The notes: generated by a model from the sequence alone, not told the origin. A DNA stretch of 64,000 bases from Candidatus Firestoneibacteriota bacterium (GCA_903891415.1 CAITEH010000005.1:57489-121488); one strand, 5' to 3'; positions 1-9,908 are shown, numbered from the stretch's first letter. Made by a program: numbers and translations.

Positions 1-1192
1 CCTCCTTACCTTCCGTCACTTTCACCAGCATGGGGTTTCCCAGGGAAACAAAGGCCCCGGAATCTCCGGCCTCCCCGAAATCAACTAATATTTTCAGCTC
101 TTTTACGCTCTTAACCTCCAGGTCCAGCGCCAGCGGAGCTTCACCTTTCTTCAATTTATTTTCAAACAGTATTTTACCGTCGGCGGTAATTTTCAGGCCT
201 GCGGAACCTGTTACCGCAGAATTCTCTATGCCGCAGGCAGATTTGAAAACAGAATATTCACTGTCAAGTTTGTAGGTAAATTCCGTCCGGCTCTGGCAGG
301 ATATACCTTTTTTATATTCCGTTGAATTTAGCCTGAGCGGCTGCCCCTTGATATTCGTGTCTTTTTTCCAGCGCAGGTGAAAATCAAAATAGGGTGTTTC
401 CTTTACCGTTTCGGGCTCAAGATCCGATAAGAACACCACCCCGGAGTTCTTAAAGGTAAGATTGTCCACAACGGCCTGGTCAAACTCATAGACGGCCTGC
501 CTGGCCTTAAGCGCCCACATGGGTTCCAGCCTGAACCTGGTCCCCGAAAAACTCAAATACCTGCCGGAATATCTGTCGCCGTTAATAAGTTCGAGCACGG
601 AAATAAAATCTTTTCCGCGGAAATCCAGTTTTCCGGCCGCCACCAAAACCAGCATATTTATCCTGTCAAAGGACAATTCCAATTCGCCCAAATCACTGCT
701 CACCAGCACCTTCCCGTCCTTGATCTCCTTCAGCTTGCATTTTAACTCGTCGCCGTTCTTGAGAATCAGCGTGGTATAATTTTTATCTACCGGGAGCGGC
801 GCGTTGTTTTCGGCAAAAACCAAAGCAAGGAGAGTGTTCGTTACGAGCGTTACTTCGCCGAACGGGGTCTTCATAATAAAAGTGCTGCCGTTCAGTTCTA
901 TAATTTCACCGCCGAGCCGGTCGCCGTTCACAAGCAGGGCGGTTACAGGCTGTTTTTTGAGTTCCGGCCTCTTATCAAGTTTTATCTCCAGCCGGGAAAT
1001 TTCGTTAACCAGGGACCTTTTCTCAAATATTATCTTTGGCTCCGCAGGAGTACGGTCTTTTCTATAGACGGCCTCGTTGTCCTTAATGGTCAGAAGCTTT
1101 CCTGAAACAGCCCCCCCGCTGTACAGGACAAAATTGTCCGCGCAAAGCAGGGAACTCCAGGTTATTAAGAGAAGGAGGGCTCTTTTTGTCAT
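1..1192 (-). CDS. NPCBM/NEW2 domain protein, C-terminus outside window
   Basis: This open frame has no stop inside the window, so the 397 visible codons are the N-terminal part of a longer or nearly complete protein. A hydrophobic signal-like stretch covers residues 1-18. Three similar segments around residues 85-125, 140-185 and 198-240 each carry an NGD-type turn (NGDRLGGEI, NGDELKC, NGDRYSG), suggesting small beta-barrel repeats. Residues about 265-397 fit an NPCBM/NEW2 carbohydrate-binding fold (KGISCQSRTEF, then the VDFGEAGDSGA region). The start ATG lies 2 nt after the stop of the upstream gene, with GAAAGG as a plausible ribosome site. It is the last visible gene of the MoxR/vWA run. 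Surface glycan binding is inferred from the fold. Confidence 0.8.
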   Translation of the reverse strand, partial: MTKRALLLLITWSSLLCADNFVLYSGGAVSGKLLTIKDNEAVYRKDRTPAEPKIIFEKRSLVNEISRLEIKLDKRPELKKQPVTALLVNGDRLGGEIIELNGSTFIMKTPFGEVTLVTNTLLALVFAENNAPLPVDKNYTTLILKNGDELKCKLKEIKDGKVLVSSDLGELELSFDRINMLVLVAAGKLDFRGKDFISVLELINGDRYSGRYLSFSGTRFRLEPMWALKARQAVYEFDQAVVDNLTFKNSGVVFLSDLEPETVKETPYFDFHLRWKKDTNIKGQPLRLNSTEYKKGISCQSRTEFTYKLDSEYSVFKSACGIENSAVTGSAGLKITADGKILFENKLKKGEAPLALDLEVKSVKELKILVDFGEAGDSGAFVSLGNPMLVKVTEGKE

Positions 1193-1194
1193 TT

Positions 1195-2190
1195 CTACCT
1201 TTCGAAAAGCGGCAGGTAACCGTAAGGAAGTTCCAGCGCCAGGGCCGCAAGGGCTGTCGCGTAAACCTCGCCGTAGCCGGGACTGGCAAAACTACCGTCG
1301 CCTTTTTGAATAGTTATCAGTGTTTCTCTTACCTGGCTGTACCAGCTTTTCCAGTATTCCCCGCCCTTCTGGAACATTACCTGATCACAATAATACAGGC
1401 CGTAATAATAATGATTACTCGCTTCGCTAAAGCGCGATTTTAAGATAAAATCAGCGCCTTTTTCGACTTCTTTTGAAGTATAGTCGCCAAGCGCCATCAT
1501 TGAAAGCACCCCGGCCCCGGTCCGTTCTATCCCGCCCCCGCCCTGGCCCGGCTGGTAAGACATGCTCCCGTTGGCAGAACTGCAGGAAACCAGATAAGCG
1601 GACGCCTTTTGAATTGTTTCTTTAGGTATCACTATACCTACATCCCTTGCCGCCCGGAGCGCCTGCACCTGGCAGGAAGTGACCGTAACATCGTCATCGG
1701 CAATTCGCGGCGAATACCGCCAGCCGCCTTTCGCATTCTGGCAGATCAGGATAAGATTAACGGCATCCTGCACAACTTTCTTATATTCTTCGTTTTTGGA
1801 CATGCCGTAGATCTCGCACATGGCCACCGTGGCAAAACCGTGTTCATACATGGTCTTACCCAGCAAACCGTTGGTTTTTGGATTTTTACTCTGCAGCGCG
1901 GAAAGATAATCCCCTATGTTCTTGACATTTTTACCGTACTTGCCCCGTCCAGGTACGCTGCCGCCGGCAAGAAAAGCCAGGCCGGCAAAGCCGATTATCG
2001 CGGGATTTGTGCCGAGGGTCAGTTTTCCGTAACTGCCGTCACCAAGCTGATTTTTAGCGAGCCATTCCAGCGCGCGGTCCGCGGCTTTTTCGCTTGCGGG
2101 AGTCCCGAGATAATCGCGGTCCGCCGGGACCACAGAGGAAGGCAGGAGAAGAACAGCCAGCAGAAAAAGCCCGGAATAATTTATTTTCAT
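1195..2190 (-). CDS. Secreted prenyltransferase/squalene-cyclase-like toroid protein
   Basis: 331 aa with a signal peptide at about residues 1-23. The rest is a repetitive alpha/alpha toroid of the prenyltransferase/squalene-oxidase repeat type, with repeat cores such as ALEWLAKNQLGDGSYG, NAKGGWRYSP and TIQKGDGSFASPGYGE. The segment ADDDVTVTSCQVQAL matches the D-SVT-WQ core of secreted toroids seen in planctomycete-like genomes. A true cyclase active site cannot be assigned from it. Its ATG overlaps the upstream stop as ATGA, so translational coupling to the DUF4175-like gene is likely. A second toroid is encoded at 15570-16637. The fold is fairly sure and the function is unknown. Confidence 0.8.
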   Translation of the reverse strand: MKINYSGLFLLAVLLLPSSVVPADRDYLGTPASEKAADRALEWLAKNQLGDGSYGKLTLGTNPAIIGFAGLAFLAGGSVPGRGKYGKNVKNIGDYLSALQSKNPKTNGLLGKTMYEHGFATVAMCEIYGMSKNEEYKKVVQDAVNLILICQNAKGGWRYSPRIADDDVTVTSCQVQALRAARDVGIVIPKETIQKASAYLVSCSSANGSMSYQPGQGGGGIERTGAGVLSMMALGDYTSKEVEKGADFILKSRFSEASNHYYYGLYYCDQVMFQKGGEYWKSWYSQVRETLITIQKGDGSFASPGYGEVYATALAALALELPYGYLPLFER

Positions 2191-5100
2191 TTTGCATCCC
2201 CTTCTTCCGAGAGTTTCCTGTAATACCCCTTTATCATATCGATATATTCCACGGGGACCTGGTCTTTCATGGTGTCTATCATATTCTTCTGTACTTCCGC
2301 GGGCAGGTCGCCCCAGCTTGTAGCTTCCATATTCGCTTCTTTCTGGGAGCCGGCCCGGCCGGCCATATTCGGGTCGCTGCCTTTTTTTCCGTCTCCGCCC
2401 TGCTGGCCTTTTTCCTTGCCCTGCTCGCCTTTTTCGCCCGGGCCCGGGCCTTCTTCTTTTCCGGCTTCCTGCCGGCCGCCTGTTTTGCTTTCTATTTTTG
2501 CCATATCCCCTATTGTTTTGTTCAACTGTTCCTGAATTCCCTGCAGCAGGCCCTGCGTATCCTTCCCCGCGTCATTTTGATTTAAACGGCTTTTGGCTTT
2601 CTCCAGGTCCCGGGCCAGATCGCCCATCTGTTTGGCAGGCTCTTTGGCCTCCTGATTTTTTTCCATTTTCTGCGCCGCGTCTTCTACCAGGTTCTTAACA
2701 TCATTTTCCTGTTTTGAAAGTTCTTTCATGGCATTGCTGTCTGATTCATTCAACTCGCCCTGTTTCTGCGCCTTGCTGTTTATATCCGCCTGCATATCCG
2801 CGGCCTGCCTTGCCGAATCAAGCGCATTTTGCAGGTCCGTGAGCGCTTTTGTGTCAGGATCCGCCTGTGCTTCCTGCAAGTTGTGCTTGCGCCGGAGTTT
2901 TTCAAGATCATTTACCAGCTTCTTAAGGTCCTCTTCCACTTTTTCCTGTTCCCCGGAAGCCGTGCCGAACCGGGCATTCATTATGTAACCCGCCGCCTTC
3001 TCCAGTTCTTTTTCCAGAGGCACATACTGCGTGTCAATGTCCGCAAGCCCCCGGGCTGTCTCGGGGTCTGTTTGTACCAAATCTTTGTCTTTTGAGGCCT
3101 GCAGGGTCTTGCTGTCCATGCTGTTCACATTTTCTTTAAGTTTTTTCTCCCCGTCAGACAGTTCCTGCAGGACAAGGCTGTCTGCTTCTTTAAGATCAGA
3201 GGCCGCAAGCCCGAGAGTTTTTTTGGCCAGTTCCCGGGAACGCTGGGAGAGCGAACGCTGGCCGACAAGTATTTTCTGGGCTTCTGCGATAAGTTCTTCA
3301 ATAATATCTGTTTTTCCGAGCGCATCTCTTATCTTTTCAAGCTCTTTGACCATCTCCTGCTGTTTTCCGGAAACATCTTTTAGGCCGCTTTTTGCCTTTT
3401 TCGTATCCCGCTCCAGGGAAACTCTTGAAAGATCATCGGCAGTGTTCCTCATCTGCCGGCCGGACAGGTCCTCCATTTCTTTCTGCATATTTTCACGGCT
3501 CTCAAGTTCCGTCGTATTGGCCAGTTCATTGCTTTTTCTCATCTTTATGAGATCTTTCATTTTGTCAGCTATAGAACCTGTTTTTGCCGCCGCGTCTTTT
3601 TGATCAAGCGAAGAATTAGCGGCAGCTTCCTTTTCCTTGTCCCCTATTTTTGCCGTGTTTTTAACCGCGTCAACCTTGCTTTTAGCGGCATTTTGGATCT
3701 CAATAACTTCCTGGATCTCCGTTCTTATCTTCTGTTCTTCCTGCCTTATCTTGACCATAACTTCGGCTTTATCTATTATGGCAATATTCCGCCTTAACGA
3801 CTCGCCCACTCCGGGAGGCGCGGGATTATTATCTACCGCGGTCAGGTAATATTCAATTTTCTTTCCCGGTTCCAGCGGCAGGTTCCTTAACTGAAACTCG
3901 TAGGTGCCGGAAACTGACTTACCGGATCTTTTCATTTTTAAAGGCACCTGGGTAAATGTTTCACTGCCGGAGATCTTATATTTAAGGAACATTTTAGTCA
4001 CTTCAAAGTCATCCGCGGCTCCGTAAACCAAAGTGACCGTGGCTATCCTGGTGACAGAGATATCATCTGCCGGCGCCGAAAGCTCGCAGACCGGTGGATT
4101 ATCCGGTAAAGCTCTTACCAAAAATTCAGGGGGATTAATATTTGAGAATCCTTCAAGGCTTTTTAGTTTGAGCTTAAACGAGGTGTCTTTACTGACCGTC
4201 AGGCCCGCGCTAAGCTCGACGCCGCCGCCTATGCGGAACTTAATATTTGTGCCGTCGGCAAACTCCAGGAACCCTTCCTGGAGCGCGGTGTTGGCCGTGC
4301 ATTCCAGCTGGACCCGGGTGCCTATCAGAGCCGTGATATCGCCTCCGGGCATATCGTCGCTTTTAGGCGCTGCCCTGGTATAATCAGGGAAAAAATAGCG
4401 GAGCACGGTCTTGATAATTGCCGGCCTCTCTTTTGCCAGCAGGTCATATTGATTTGACCTGCCGTCGCCGGCGGTAACGAAATATCTGAAAGAATTGACC
4501 ACCCCTATAAATTCATACTCAAATTTGCCCGGGCCGGTCTTCTTCAGAGAGAGCGCTTCCCATTCACCGCCCTCCTGTCTTATATGAAGGCCCGCGCTGT
4601 CCTTCAACTCACCGCTGAGCTCGACGTTTATTTTGACATTTTCCCCTCTGAGCACGGCCTTGCTCTTGGGTTCCACCTCTATTTTTGTAAAGGAGAAGGG
4701 CGCAATATCCGCCCCGGGTTTCAGGACCCGCAAAAACCAGGTCTTTACCGCTTCAGGATAGGAGGCGGAGTATTTAACGGCCGCGGCCGCGCCGCCGATA
4801 AAAAATAAGGCGAGGATCAACAAGCGGAGCCGTTTATAGACCTTGGAATAGTGTATATCTTTTACATGTTTGAGCGTCTCCAGGTGCAGGGCCTCTATCA
4901 TCTGCGGGGAACCTCTAAGGTCCTCGGGCAGGTTTTCCCTTTTCAGCTGGATAGCGGAAATAAGCATTGATTTCAGCTCGGGATTCTTTTCCTCAAGCGT
5001 CAGCGCTATGGTATCTTCATCAATTTTCTTCATAGCGGGTAATATTATGTAAAATACCACCGAAGCGAGCAGTACAAGCAAACTGCCGGCCGCGAGTATA

Positions 5101-5264
5101 TGCCTTCCCAGATAATTCAATTTAAAGATCATGTCAACATAGAACCCGAAGACCAGTACAACCAGAAGCGAAAGTACCGTAATTTCAAGCCCTTCCAGAA
5201 GTATAAGGGTTTTCCAGTATTTCCGCACCGCGTTTATTTTTGCCTGTATCCTGTCTTTTTCCAT
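2187..5264 (-). CDS. DUF4175-like large membrane coiled-coil protein
   Basis: 1025 aa. Two membrane segments lie near residues 17-42 and 54-78 and a third near 148-166. An Ig-like beta region follows (residues about 185-480, containing VLRYFFPDYTRAAPK, typical of DUF4175). Residues about 500-930 are long charged coiled coils rich in Lys, Glu, Asp and Gln. A Gly/Gln/Lys/Glu low-complexity stretch comes before the C-terminal tail. Proteins of this type usually sit beside MoxR, DUF58 and vWA genes, as here. The likely topology is an inner-membrane anchor with a long extracytoplasmic arm. The family's biochemical role is unknown. A 194-nt repeat-bearing gap separates it from the upstream vWA gene. 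Confidence 0.75.
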   Translation of the reverse strand: MEKDRIQAKINAVRKYWKTLILLEGLEITVLSLLVVLVFGFYVDMIFKLNYLGRHILAAGSLLVLLASVVFYIILPAMKKIDEDTIALTLEEKNPELKSMLISAIQLKRENLPEDLRGSPQMIEALHLETLKHVKDIHYSKVYKRLRLLILALFFIGGAAAAVKYSASYPEAVKTWFLRVLKPGADIAPFSFTKIEVEPKSKAVLRGENVKINVELSGELKDSAGLHIRQEGGEWEALSLKKTGPGKFEYEFIGVVNSFRYFVTAGDGRSNQYDLLAKERPAIIKTVLRYFFPDYTRAAPKSDDMPGGDITALIGTRVQLECTANTALQEGFLEFADGTNIKFRIGGGVELSAGLTVSKDTSFKLKLKSLEGFSNINPPEFLVRALPDNPPVCELSAPADDISVTRIATVTLVYGAADDFEVTKMFLKYKISGSETFTQVPLKMKRSGKSVSGTYEFQLRNLPLEPGKKIEYYLTAVDNNPAPPGVGESLRRNIAIIDKAEVMVKIRQEEQKIRTEIQEVIEIQNAAKSKVDAVKNTAKIGDKEKEAAANSSLDQKDAAAKTGSIADKMKDLIKMRKSNELANTTELESRENMQKEMEDLSGRQMRNTADDLSRVSLERDTKKAKSGLKDVSGKQQEMVKELEKIRDALGKTDIIEELIAEAQKILVGQRSLSQRSRELAKKTLGLAASDLKEADSLVLQELSDGEKKLKENVNSMDSKTLQASKDKDLVQTDPETARGLADIDTQYVPLEKELEKAAGYIMNARFGTASGEQEKVEEDLKKLVNDLEKLRRKHNLQEAQADPDTKALTDLQNALDSARQAADMQADINSKAQKQGELNESDSNAMKELSKQENDVKNLVEDAAQKMEKNQEAKEPAKQMGDLARDLEKAKSRLNQNDAGKDTQGLLQGIQEQLNKTIGDMAKIESKTGGRQEAGKEEGPGPGEKGEQGKEKGQQGGDGKKGSDPNMAGRAGSQKEANMEATSWGDLPAEVQKNMIDTMKDQVPVEYIDMIKGYYRKLSEEGDAK

Positions 5265-5370
5265 ATTTTCGTCCTTAATTCACAATTCTACATTACTTTC
5301 CCCAATTTGTCCATGTACCATTTCCAAGCGCCCGGTCTCAACTATTCAAGTATCTCCGGCTCCTTTTCCC

Positions 5371-5395
5371 GCCTCATAAATGAGGCAACTACAAA
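5371..5395. repeat. Half copy of a dispersed hairpin repeat
   Basis: The palindrome GCCTCAT-AA-ATGAGGC is followed by AACTACAAA. The same arm and hairpin occur, inverted, in the element at 49802-49856. It lies in the 5265-5458 intergenic stretch, which has no gene. Confidence 0.7.
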
Positions 5396-5404
5396 TTTTC
5401 TATC

Positions 5405-5418
5405 TTATCAGTGTCATC
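5405..5418. repeat. Dispersed TTATCAGTGTCATC repeat
   Basis: This 14-mer recurs exactly, in inverted orientation, at 10890-10903. Looser CACTGATT-type relatives occur in the array at 55985-56150. It belongs to an intergenic repeat family and has no coding role. Confidence 0.6.
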
Positions 5419-5439
5419 TCACTACCCATCTGTGCCATC

Positions 5440-5459
5440 AGCGCCCGCTTTTGGGCGCT
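5440..5459 (-). terminator. Stable hairpin at the end of the vWA gene, possible terminator
   Basis: A 7-bp GC-rich stem (AGCGCCC / GGGCGCT, 6-nt loop) begins at the stop codon of the 5459-7756 gene on the minus strand. No U-run follows, so it may be an mRNA-end stabiliser or a weak terminator. Partial read-through into the DUF4175-like gene remains possible. Confidence 0.4.
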
Positions 5460-7756
5460 TATAGCATATTCTTTTTCCTTCTAAAATACCATTCCAGCGC
5501 AACAAGGATTACAAAAAATAATATTACAAAGGATGAGTCTTTAAGGCCTTTCTCCGTCCGGATGGTCACCTTGGGTTTTGCTTTTATTATCTTATCCGCC
5601 ACCCCGCCGGAAGCCGAATATCTAAAATATTCCCCTTCAGAGGCCTCCGCGATCTTTTTGAGCATGCTTTCGTTAAGTTCAGGCGCTTCAAATTCCATAT
5701 TTGGGATCTCTACCGCTATTTCCGCTTTTACATTTTTGACTTCAGCCGGCAAAGAAGGATGTTCCACCCATATTTTGCAGGAACCTCCCAGCACGGGGAC
5801 AAATTCACCGGTATAAATATTGGAATCTTTTGCCAGGCGCACGAGCGTGAAGGCCTCGCGCTTGCTGTCGCTGCCGGCGTAGAATGCCGGCACTTCGGCT
5901 TCTTTAATTCCGGCATACCCCGGCCCGGTTATCCTCGCGGTCACAAACACTCTTTCCCCGGCCAGGTATTTCTTTTTATCCGTGGTTAATTTCAGGTACT
6001 TATCTTCCGAAGCGGCTTTTTCGGGGCCCAGCCAGCGTATACACTGTCCGAAGACCCTGTAAAAATATTTATTTTCATTTTTATAACGCCATCTCCAGAT
6101 ATCATCTGAAGTAAAGAGCATTACTTTCCCTCGCCCGAGACGCTGGGAAGCGGCAAAAACATTTGAACCGGCTTTCACGCCCCGGTATTTCGCGTAAACA
6201 ACAGCGCCGGGTTTTTCTCTGGCACTCTTCAAAGCCCAGTAAACGCCTTCCAGATTCCCCCAGGCTCTTTCATTCAGCCTTTCTGAATCTTCTATAAGGA
6301 AAAACGGGCTGTTTTTTCCGTCCTGCTCCAACCCTATCTTAAAAGGAACGGGAGAACTTAAAGCGCCGCTTTCAAGTTCCAGCGGAAAAAGCCTTTCAAG
6401 TTCCGGGACCCGGCCCGCGGCCAAAGACCATTTTTCTCCGGGAAGGAAAAATACTCCGCCTCCCTTTTCAGAAACAAAGGCCTTGACCAGCTCCAGCTGG
6501 GAAGCTGAAAAATAATTCCTGCTCACGTCGCCTATTATAAGAACATCATAATCAAAAAGCTGCTCTCTTGTCCGGGGAAAGCCCTGAATGGGAATATTTC
6601 CTTCACAAAATTCATTAGGGTTGGCGGTTTCCAGTATTCCGCTCAGGCTTACGCTCTTGTCGCGCTTTAAAGAACGGACCAGATACCTGTAAAGCCATCT
6701 GGGATAGCCGTCAACATAAAGCACTTTGAGTTTATCGTCCGTAACTTTTATCCTTACGGTTTTTTTATTATTTTCCTCGGAGAGCTCCCCGCTCTGGAGC
6801 GGCACGGCCACCGTATAGTTATTTTCTCCCGCGTCCTCGGCCAGAAAATTAAGATTAACCTCCGCTTTTCCGCTGCTGCCGGCCGCGGTAAGGGTAACCT
6901 TTTCTTCTTTCAGAAGCTTGTCTTTAAGCATAACTCTTACGAATGTGTTAAGCGTGCCATAGCCCCGGGCTTCCAGGGTGGCGGTCATATTGACCACATC
7001 GCCTTTGGTGACAGTTTCTTCCGAGAAAACATTGGTTATCATTACGTCTTTCTTTATCCTGGCATCTCCCACCCCGACAGGATATACCGGTATGCCCTTT
7101 TCTCCCGCCAACTTGGCCACTTCCACCGGTTCATCCCCGGAGTTACTGCCTCCGTCGGTTATAAGAACAATGCCCGCAACCGGCTGTCCGGTCAGGTCAT
7201 CCAGAGCTTTTTTTAAGGCCACGCCGATAGCCGTGGAATAACCGTTTTTATCAACATTTATATTTATGCGTTCCTGCTTTCTTTCTTTTTCATAATCCAG
7301 TTCAACAGGTTCTCCGGAGAAAGCATACAGCTTCATTTGATATTTATTTTCAAGCTTCTTAAGCATTGCCGCCGCCCGGTCATTCAGTATATTATTGGCC
7401 AGCGTCATTCTTACACCCTGTTCATCATTTATAGACATAGAAACCGACCGGTCCACCAGCACGACCGCAAAAGGTTTATGATAGCTCGCCTGCTCCACCA
7501 CCAGCACGGGTTCCAGCAGGACAAAAAGTATAAAAAAGAGCGCGGCAAGCCTTAACGCAGCCAGCACCAGCCGGACCCGCAGGCGGACCGTCTGCAGCTC
7601 CCGGATATAGAGCAATATAATAAGAGCAAATAAGATAAGCCCGAGCGGCAGCACCCAGTACAGGGCGCCCCGGTTCATCAGGTTAAAGCCGAAAGAATCT
7701 ATCCCGGAACCGCTTTCGGTGCTTATGCCGATTATTTTAAGAAAAAAGTCGCCCAT
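5459..7756 (-). CDS. Membrane-anchored vWA domain protein with GATase-like domain
   Basis: 765 aa from the ATG at 7756. I preferred it to the upstream in-frame codon at 7786 because it follows the previous stop by 1 nt and has AAGGA 8-9 nt upstream. Two membrane helices lie near residues 34-51 and 62-87. A vWA domain follows, with MIDAS motif DRSVS at residues 102-106 and a second metal-site segment TDGGSNSGDE. A Rossmann-like segment starting VLYVDGYPRWL resembles class I glutamine amidotransferase folds but shows no catalytic Cys. Beta domains and a C-terminal membrane helix (SFVILFFVILVALEWYF) complete it. It looks paralogous to the next gene upstream. Likely a client or partner of the MoxR ATPase at the membrane; the exact role is unknown. 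Confidence 0.85.
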   Translation of the reverse strand: MGDFFLKIIGISTESGSGIDSFGFNLMNRGALYWVLPLGLILFALIILLYIRELQTVRLRVRLVLAALRLAALFFILFVLLEPVLVVEQASYHKPFAVVLVDRSVSMSINDEQGVRMTLANNILNDRAAAMLKKLENKYQMKLYAFSGEPVELDYEKERKQERININVDKNGYSTAIGVALKKALDDLTGQPVAGIVLITDGGSNSGDEPVEVAKLAGEKGIPVYPVGVGDARIKKDVMITNVFSEETVTKGDVVNMTATLEARGYGTLNTFVRVMLKDKLLKEEKVTLTAAGSSGKAEVNLNFLAEDAGENNYTVAVPLQSGELSEENNKKTVRIKVTDDKLKVLYVDGYPRWLYRYLVRSLKRDKSVSLSGILETANPNEFCEGNIPIQGFPRTREQLFDYDVLIIGDVSRNYFSASQLELVKAFVSEKGGGVFFLPGEKWSLAAGRVPELERLFPLELESGALSSPVPFKIGLEQDGKNSPFFLIEDSERLNERAWGNLEGVYWALKSAREKPGAVVYAKYRGVKAGSNVFAASQRLGRGKVMLFTSDDIWRWRYKNENKYFYRVFGQCIRWLGPEKAASEDKYLKLTTDKKKYLAGERVFVTARITGPGYAGIKEAEVPAFYAGSDSKREAFTLVRLAKDSNIYTGEFVPVLGGSCKIWVEHPSLPAEVKNVKAEIAVEIPNMEFEAPELNESMLKKIAEASEGEYFRYSASGGVADKIIKAKPKVTIRTEKGLKDSSFVILFFVILVALEWYFRRKKNML

Positions 7757-7757
7757 T

Positions 7758-9908
7758 TTAAGTCCTTTTCCCGAAGCGATAAGCAAGATAAGATTCCAGA
7801 GCCAGCAGCAGGACCGCGAGCAGCAGAAGTTCCTTCCAGATACCTATGCCTTTTCGGCCCTGGGTTATAAGCTGCCGGGTATCCGCGCCCTCTTCAATAA
7901 TGAAAAATTTTTCTTTAGGTCCGAGCTTTTGAAGCAACGCCCTATCCACGCGTTCGGTATCGGATTCATATTTAGTGTCCAGATTTACGGCGTAAGCGTC
8001 ATTTTTTTCTCCGAGCTGCAGCCTGTAAAACCCCGGTTCATCCGTTCCGTCAAAATCCAGTACTCTGCCTTCCGGGCTGATCGAAGACCTGTAAACTGCC
8101 TGCCGGTTATCTGGGGTCATAAGCCTCACGCCCTGAGCTTCCAAAAAGGAGATAGTGCGGGATATCTTATCGCCTATTTTTAAGTTCCGCCTTTCCTCCG
8201 TGCCGCTTGAAAGAAAATAGACCGCTTCGTACATAAAGGGCAGGAACATGGGCTTGATGACCAGATCACTCCACCGCCGGTTGGCCCCGGTCGCGATTAT
8301 TATTGTATTTCCCTTGCCGCATTTCTTGGCCACGATGGCAGGCATGCCGTTATTAAAAGAAGCGAGCACGGTAACACTCGGGTCCGCGGCATCATATTTC
8401 AGTTCATAGAAACCGGAAAAACGCGTTTTTTTGAGTTCTTTAATTTCAGATTCTTTGAATTTTGAAAAGAGAGGGTGCTCGGTATTTACTTTTTCTATAA
8501 AAAATGTGCTGCCCTCCTTTACGGGAGCAACTTTTTCGCCTATAACGCAAGGCAGGATACCGCTTTTTTCCCTGTAAAAACGGGTATTCAGATACTGCGG
8601 ATTGGTCAGGTCGCCGGCAAAGATCAAGACCCCGTTCCCGGCTCTTACAAAACTGTCAAGCGGGGGCACGGCTTCTTCGGGTAAGAACGAAATATTCGAA
8701 AGCACGACCACTTTCGCCTGGTTGACGGCGTCCGCCGAAAGCAGCCTGAAATCTTTGACACTCGCAGAGATCACGTTCCGCTTGCCTATATCTTCCGGCC
8801 CGAAAGGGCTGAAAACAAAAGAAAGAAAACCGCTTTCTCCTTCAAATCTCTTTTTTCCGGGCTTGCCGTCCACGATAAGCACGGGTACGGCGCCTTTTAC
8901 ATTAACGCAAAAATAAGCGCGGTTATCTTTCATCAGAGGATCCGCGGATATTTCAATATAGCCGGTATTTATTCCGCTGTCCGTAAACTTATGATAAAAA
9001 GCGACGGGTTCGGTTTTCCCGGAACGTATAAGCAGCCGCTTGCTGTCCTTAAGTTTATCTTCAATATAGAGGCTGGCTATGCAATCAAGTGAATCTTTCT
9101 TGCCATAATTTGTAACTTCCGCGGTTATCCGCACCGGCATTATCATATCCACCAGCTCGCGGGAAAAACTCACATTGGCAACCGCATTGTTACCGGAACC
9201 GGCGGCTCCCGTCTTGACCAGAAAGATAGCGGCCTTGCCGGAAAGTTCCTCAAAAGCATTCTTTATGTCTTTTTCTTCCGTCCTGAAAGCGGTTGCCTGG
9301 CAGTCCGTAATAATATAGATCTCTTTTGAAACTTCATTTTTTTTCTTTATAAGTTCCGCGGCCAGGTGCAGAGCCCCGCCAAGATCATTTCCGGCATTCC
9401 CGAGCTTAAGGTTCCGGAGTTCCTGCTTCGCGGCGGAAAGCTGGTAGGTCGGCTCGCCGATAACAGCCCGGGCTTTCCAACCTGCGGTTACAAGAGAGAG
9501 AGAATCTCCGGTTTTAAGCATCCCGGCAATATCCGCGGCCTTTTCTTTTGCCCTGTCAAAAAGCTGGGCGTTCCCCTGCTTTTCCCCCATACTGTAGGAG
9601 TTATCTATTATTATGACGCAATAAGTGGAAGACCTGCCCGCAAGGCCCAGCCCCGGGGGCGCTTTTATGAGGGGCTGGCTGACAGCAAAAACAATAAGCA
9701 CTATGGAGAGGCACCTTAAAAGCAGGAGTATCAAATGACGGAGCTTTAACAGGCTCTTAGATTTTTTTTGCGCCTTAAGAAGAAAGTCCATAGCGGCCCA
9801 CCGTACTTCCTTAAAGCGGAGGCGGTGGAACATGTGTATAAGCACAGGAATAGAGGCAAGCGCGCAGAAAAAAAGCAGGAACGGATTTAGAATTGACAAA
9901 CCGAACAT
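7758..9908 (-). CDS. BatA-type vWA membrane protein (aerotolerance N-terminal domain)
   Basis: 716 aa. The ATG at 9908 overlaps the DUF58 stop by one base (TGATG) and has GGAAGG upstream; the preceding TTG is an unlikely start. Residues 1-80 match the aerotolerance-regulator N-terminal domain: a membrane helix, HMFHRLRFKEVRWAAMDFL, then a second helix. The vWA MIDAS is DNSYS at residues 102-106, the same position as in the downstream paralogue. Later segments (VPVLIVDGKPG, GNGVLIFAGD) suggest a GATase-like domain without a nucleophilic Cys. A C-terminal helix precedes FGKRT. In known Bat/MoxR clusters such proteins are membrane partners of the ATPase. Its substrate here is unknown. Confidence 0.88.
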   Translation of the reverse strand: MFGLSILNPFLLFFCALASIPVLIHMFHRLRFKEVRWAAMDFLLKAQKKSKSLLKLRHLILLLLRCLSIVLIVFAVSQPLIKAPPGLGLAGRSSTYCVIIIDNSYSMGEKQGNAQLFDRAKEKAADIAGMLKTGDSLSLVTAGWKARAVIGEPTYQLSAAKQELRNLKLGNAGNDLGGALHLAAELIKKKNEVSKEIYIITDCQATAFRTEEKDIKNAFEELSGKAAIFLVKTGAAGSGNNAVANVSFSRELVDMIMPVRITAEVTNYGKKDSLDCIASLYIEDKLKDSKRLLIRSGKTEPVAFYHKFTDSGINTGYIEISADPLMKDNRAYFCVNVKGAVPVLIVDGKPGKKRFEGESGFLSFVFSPFGPEDIGKRNVISASVKDFRLLSADAVNQAKVVVLSNISFLPEEAVPPLDSFVRAGNGVLIFAGDLTNPQYLNTRFYREKSGILPCVIGEKVAPVKEGSTFFIEKVNTEHPLFSKFKESEIKELKKTRFSGFYELKYDAADPSVTVLASFNNGMPAIVAKKCGKGNTIIIATGANRRWSDLVIKPMFLPFMYEAVYFLSSGTEERRNLKIGDKISRTISFLEAQGVRLMTPDNRQAVYRSSISPEGRVLDFDGTDEPGFYRLQLGEKNDAYAVNLDTKYESDTERVDRALLQKLGPKEKFFIIEEGADTRQLITQGRKGIGIWKELLLLAVLLLALESYLAYRFGKRT

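Noticed and set aside
1609..2223. Long plus-strand frame opposite the toroid gene
   Set aside because: It lies antisense to a clear signal-peptide-bearing gene and shows no domain; a shadow frame.
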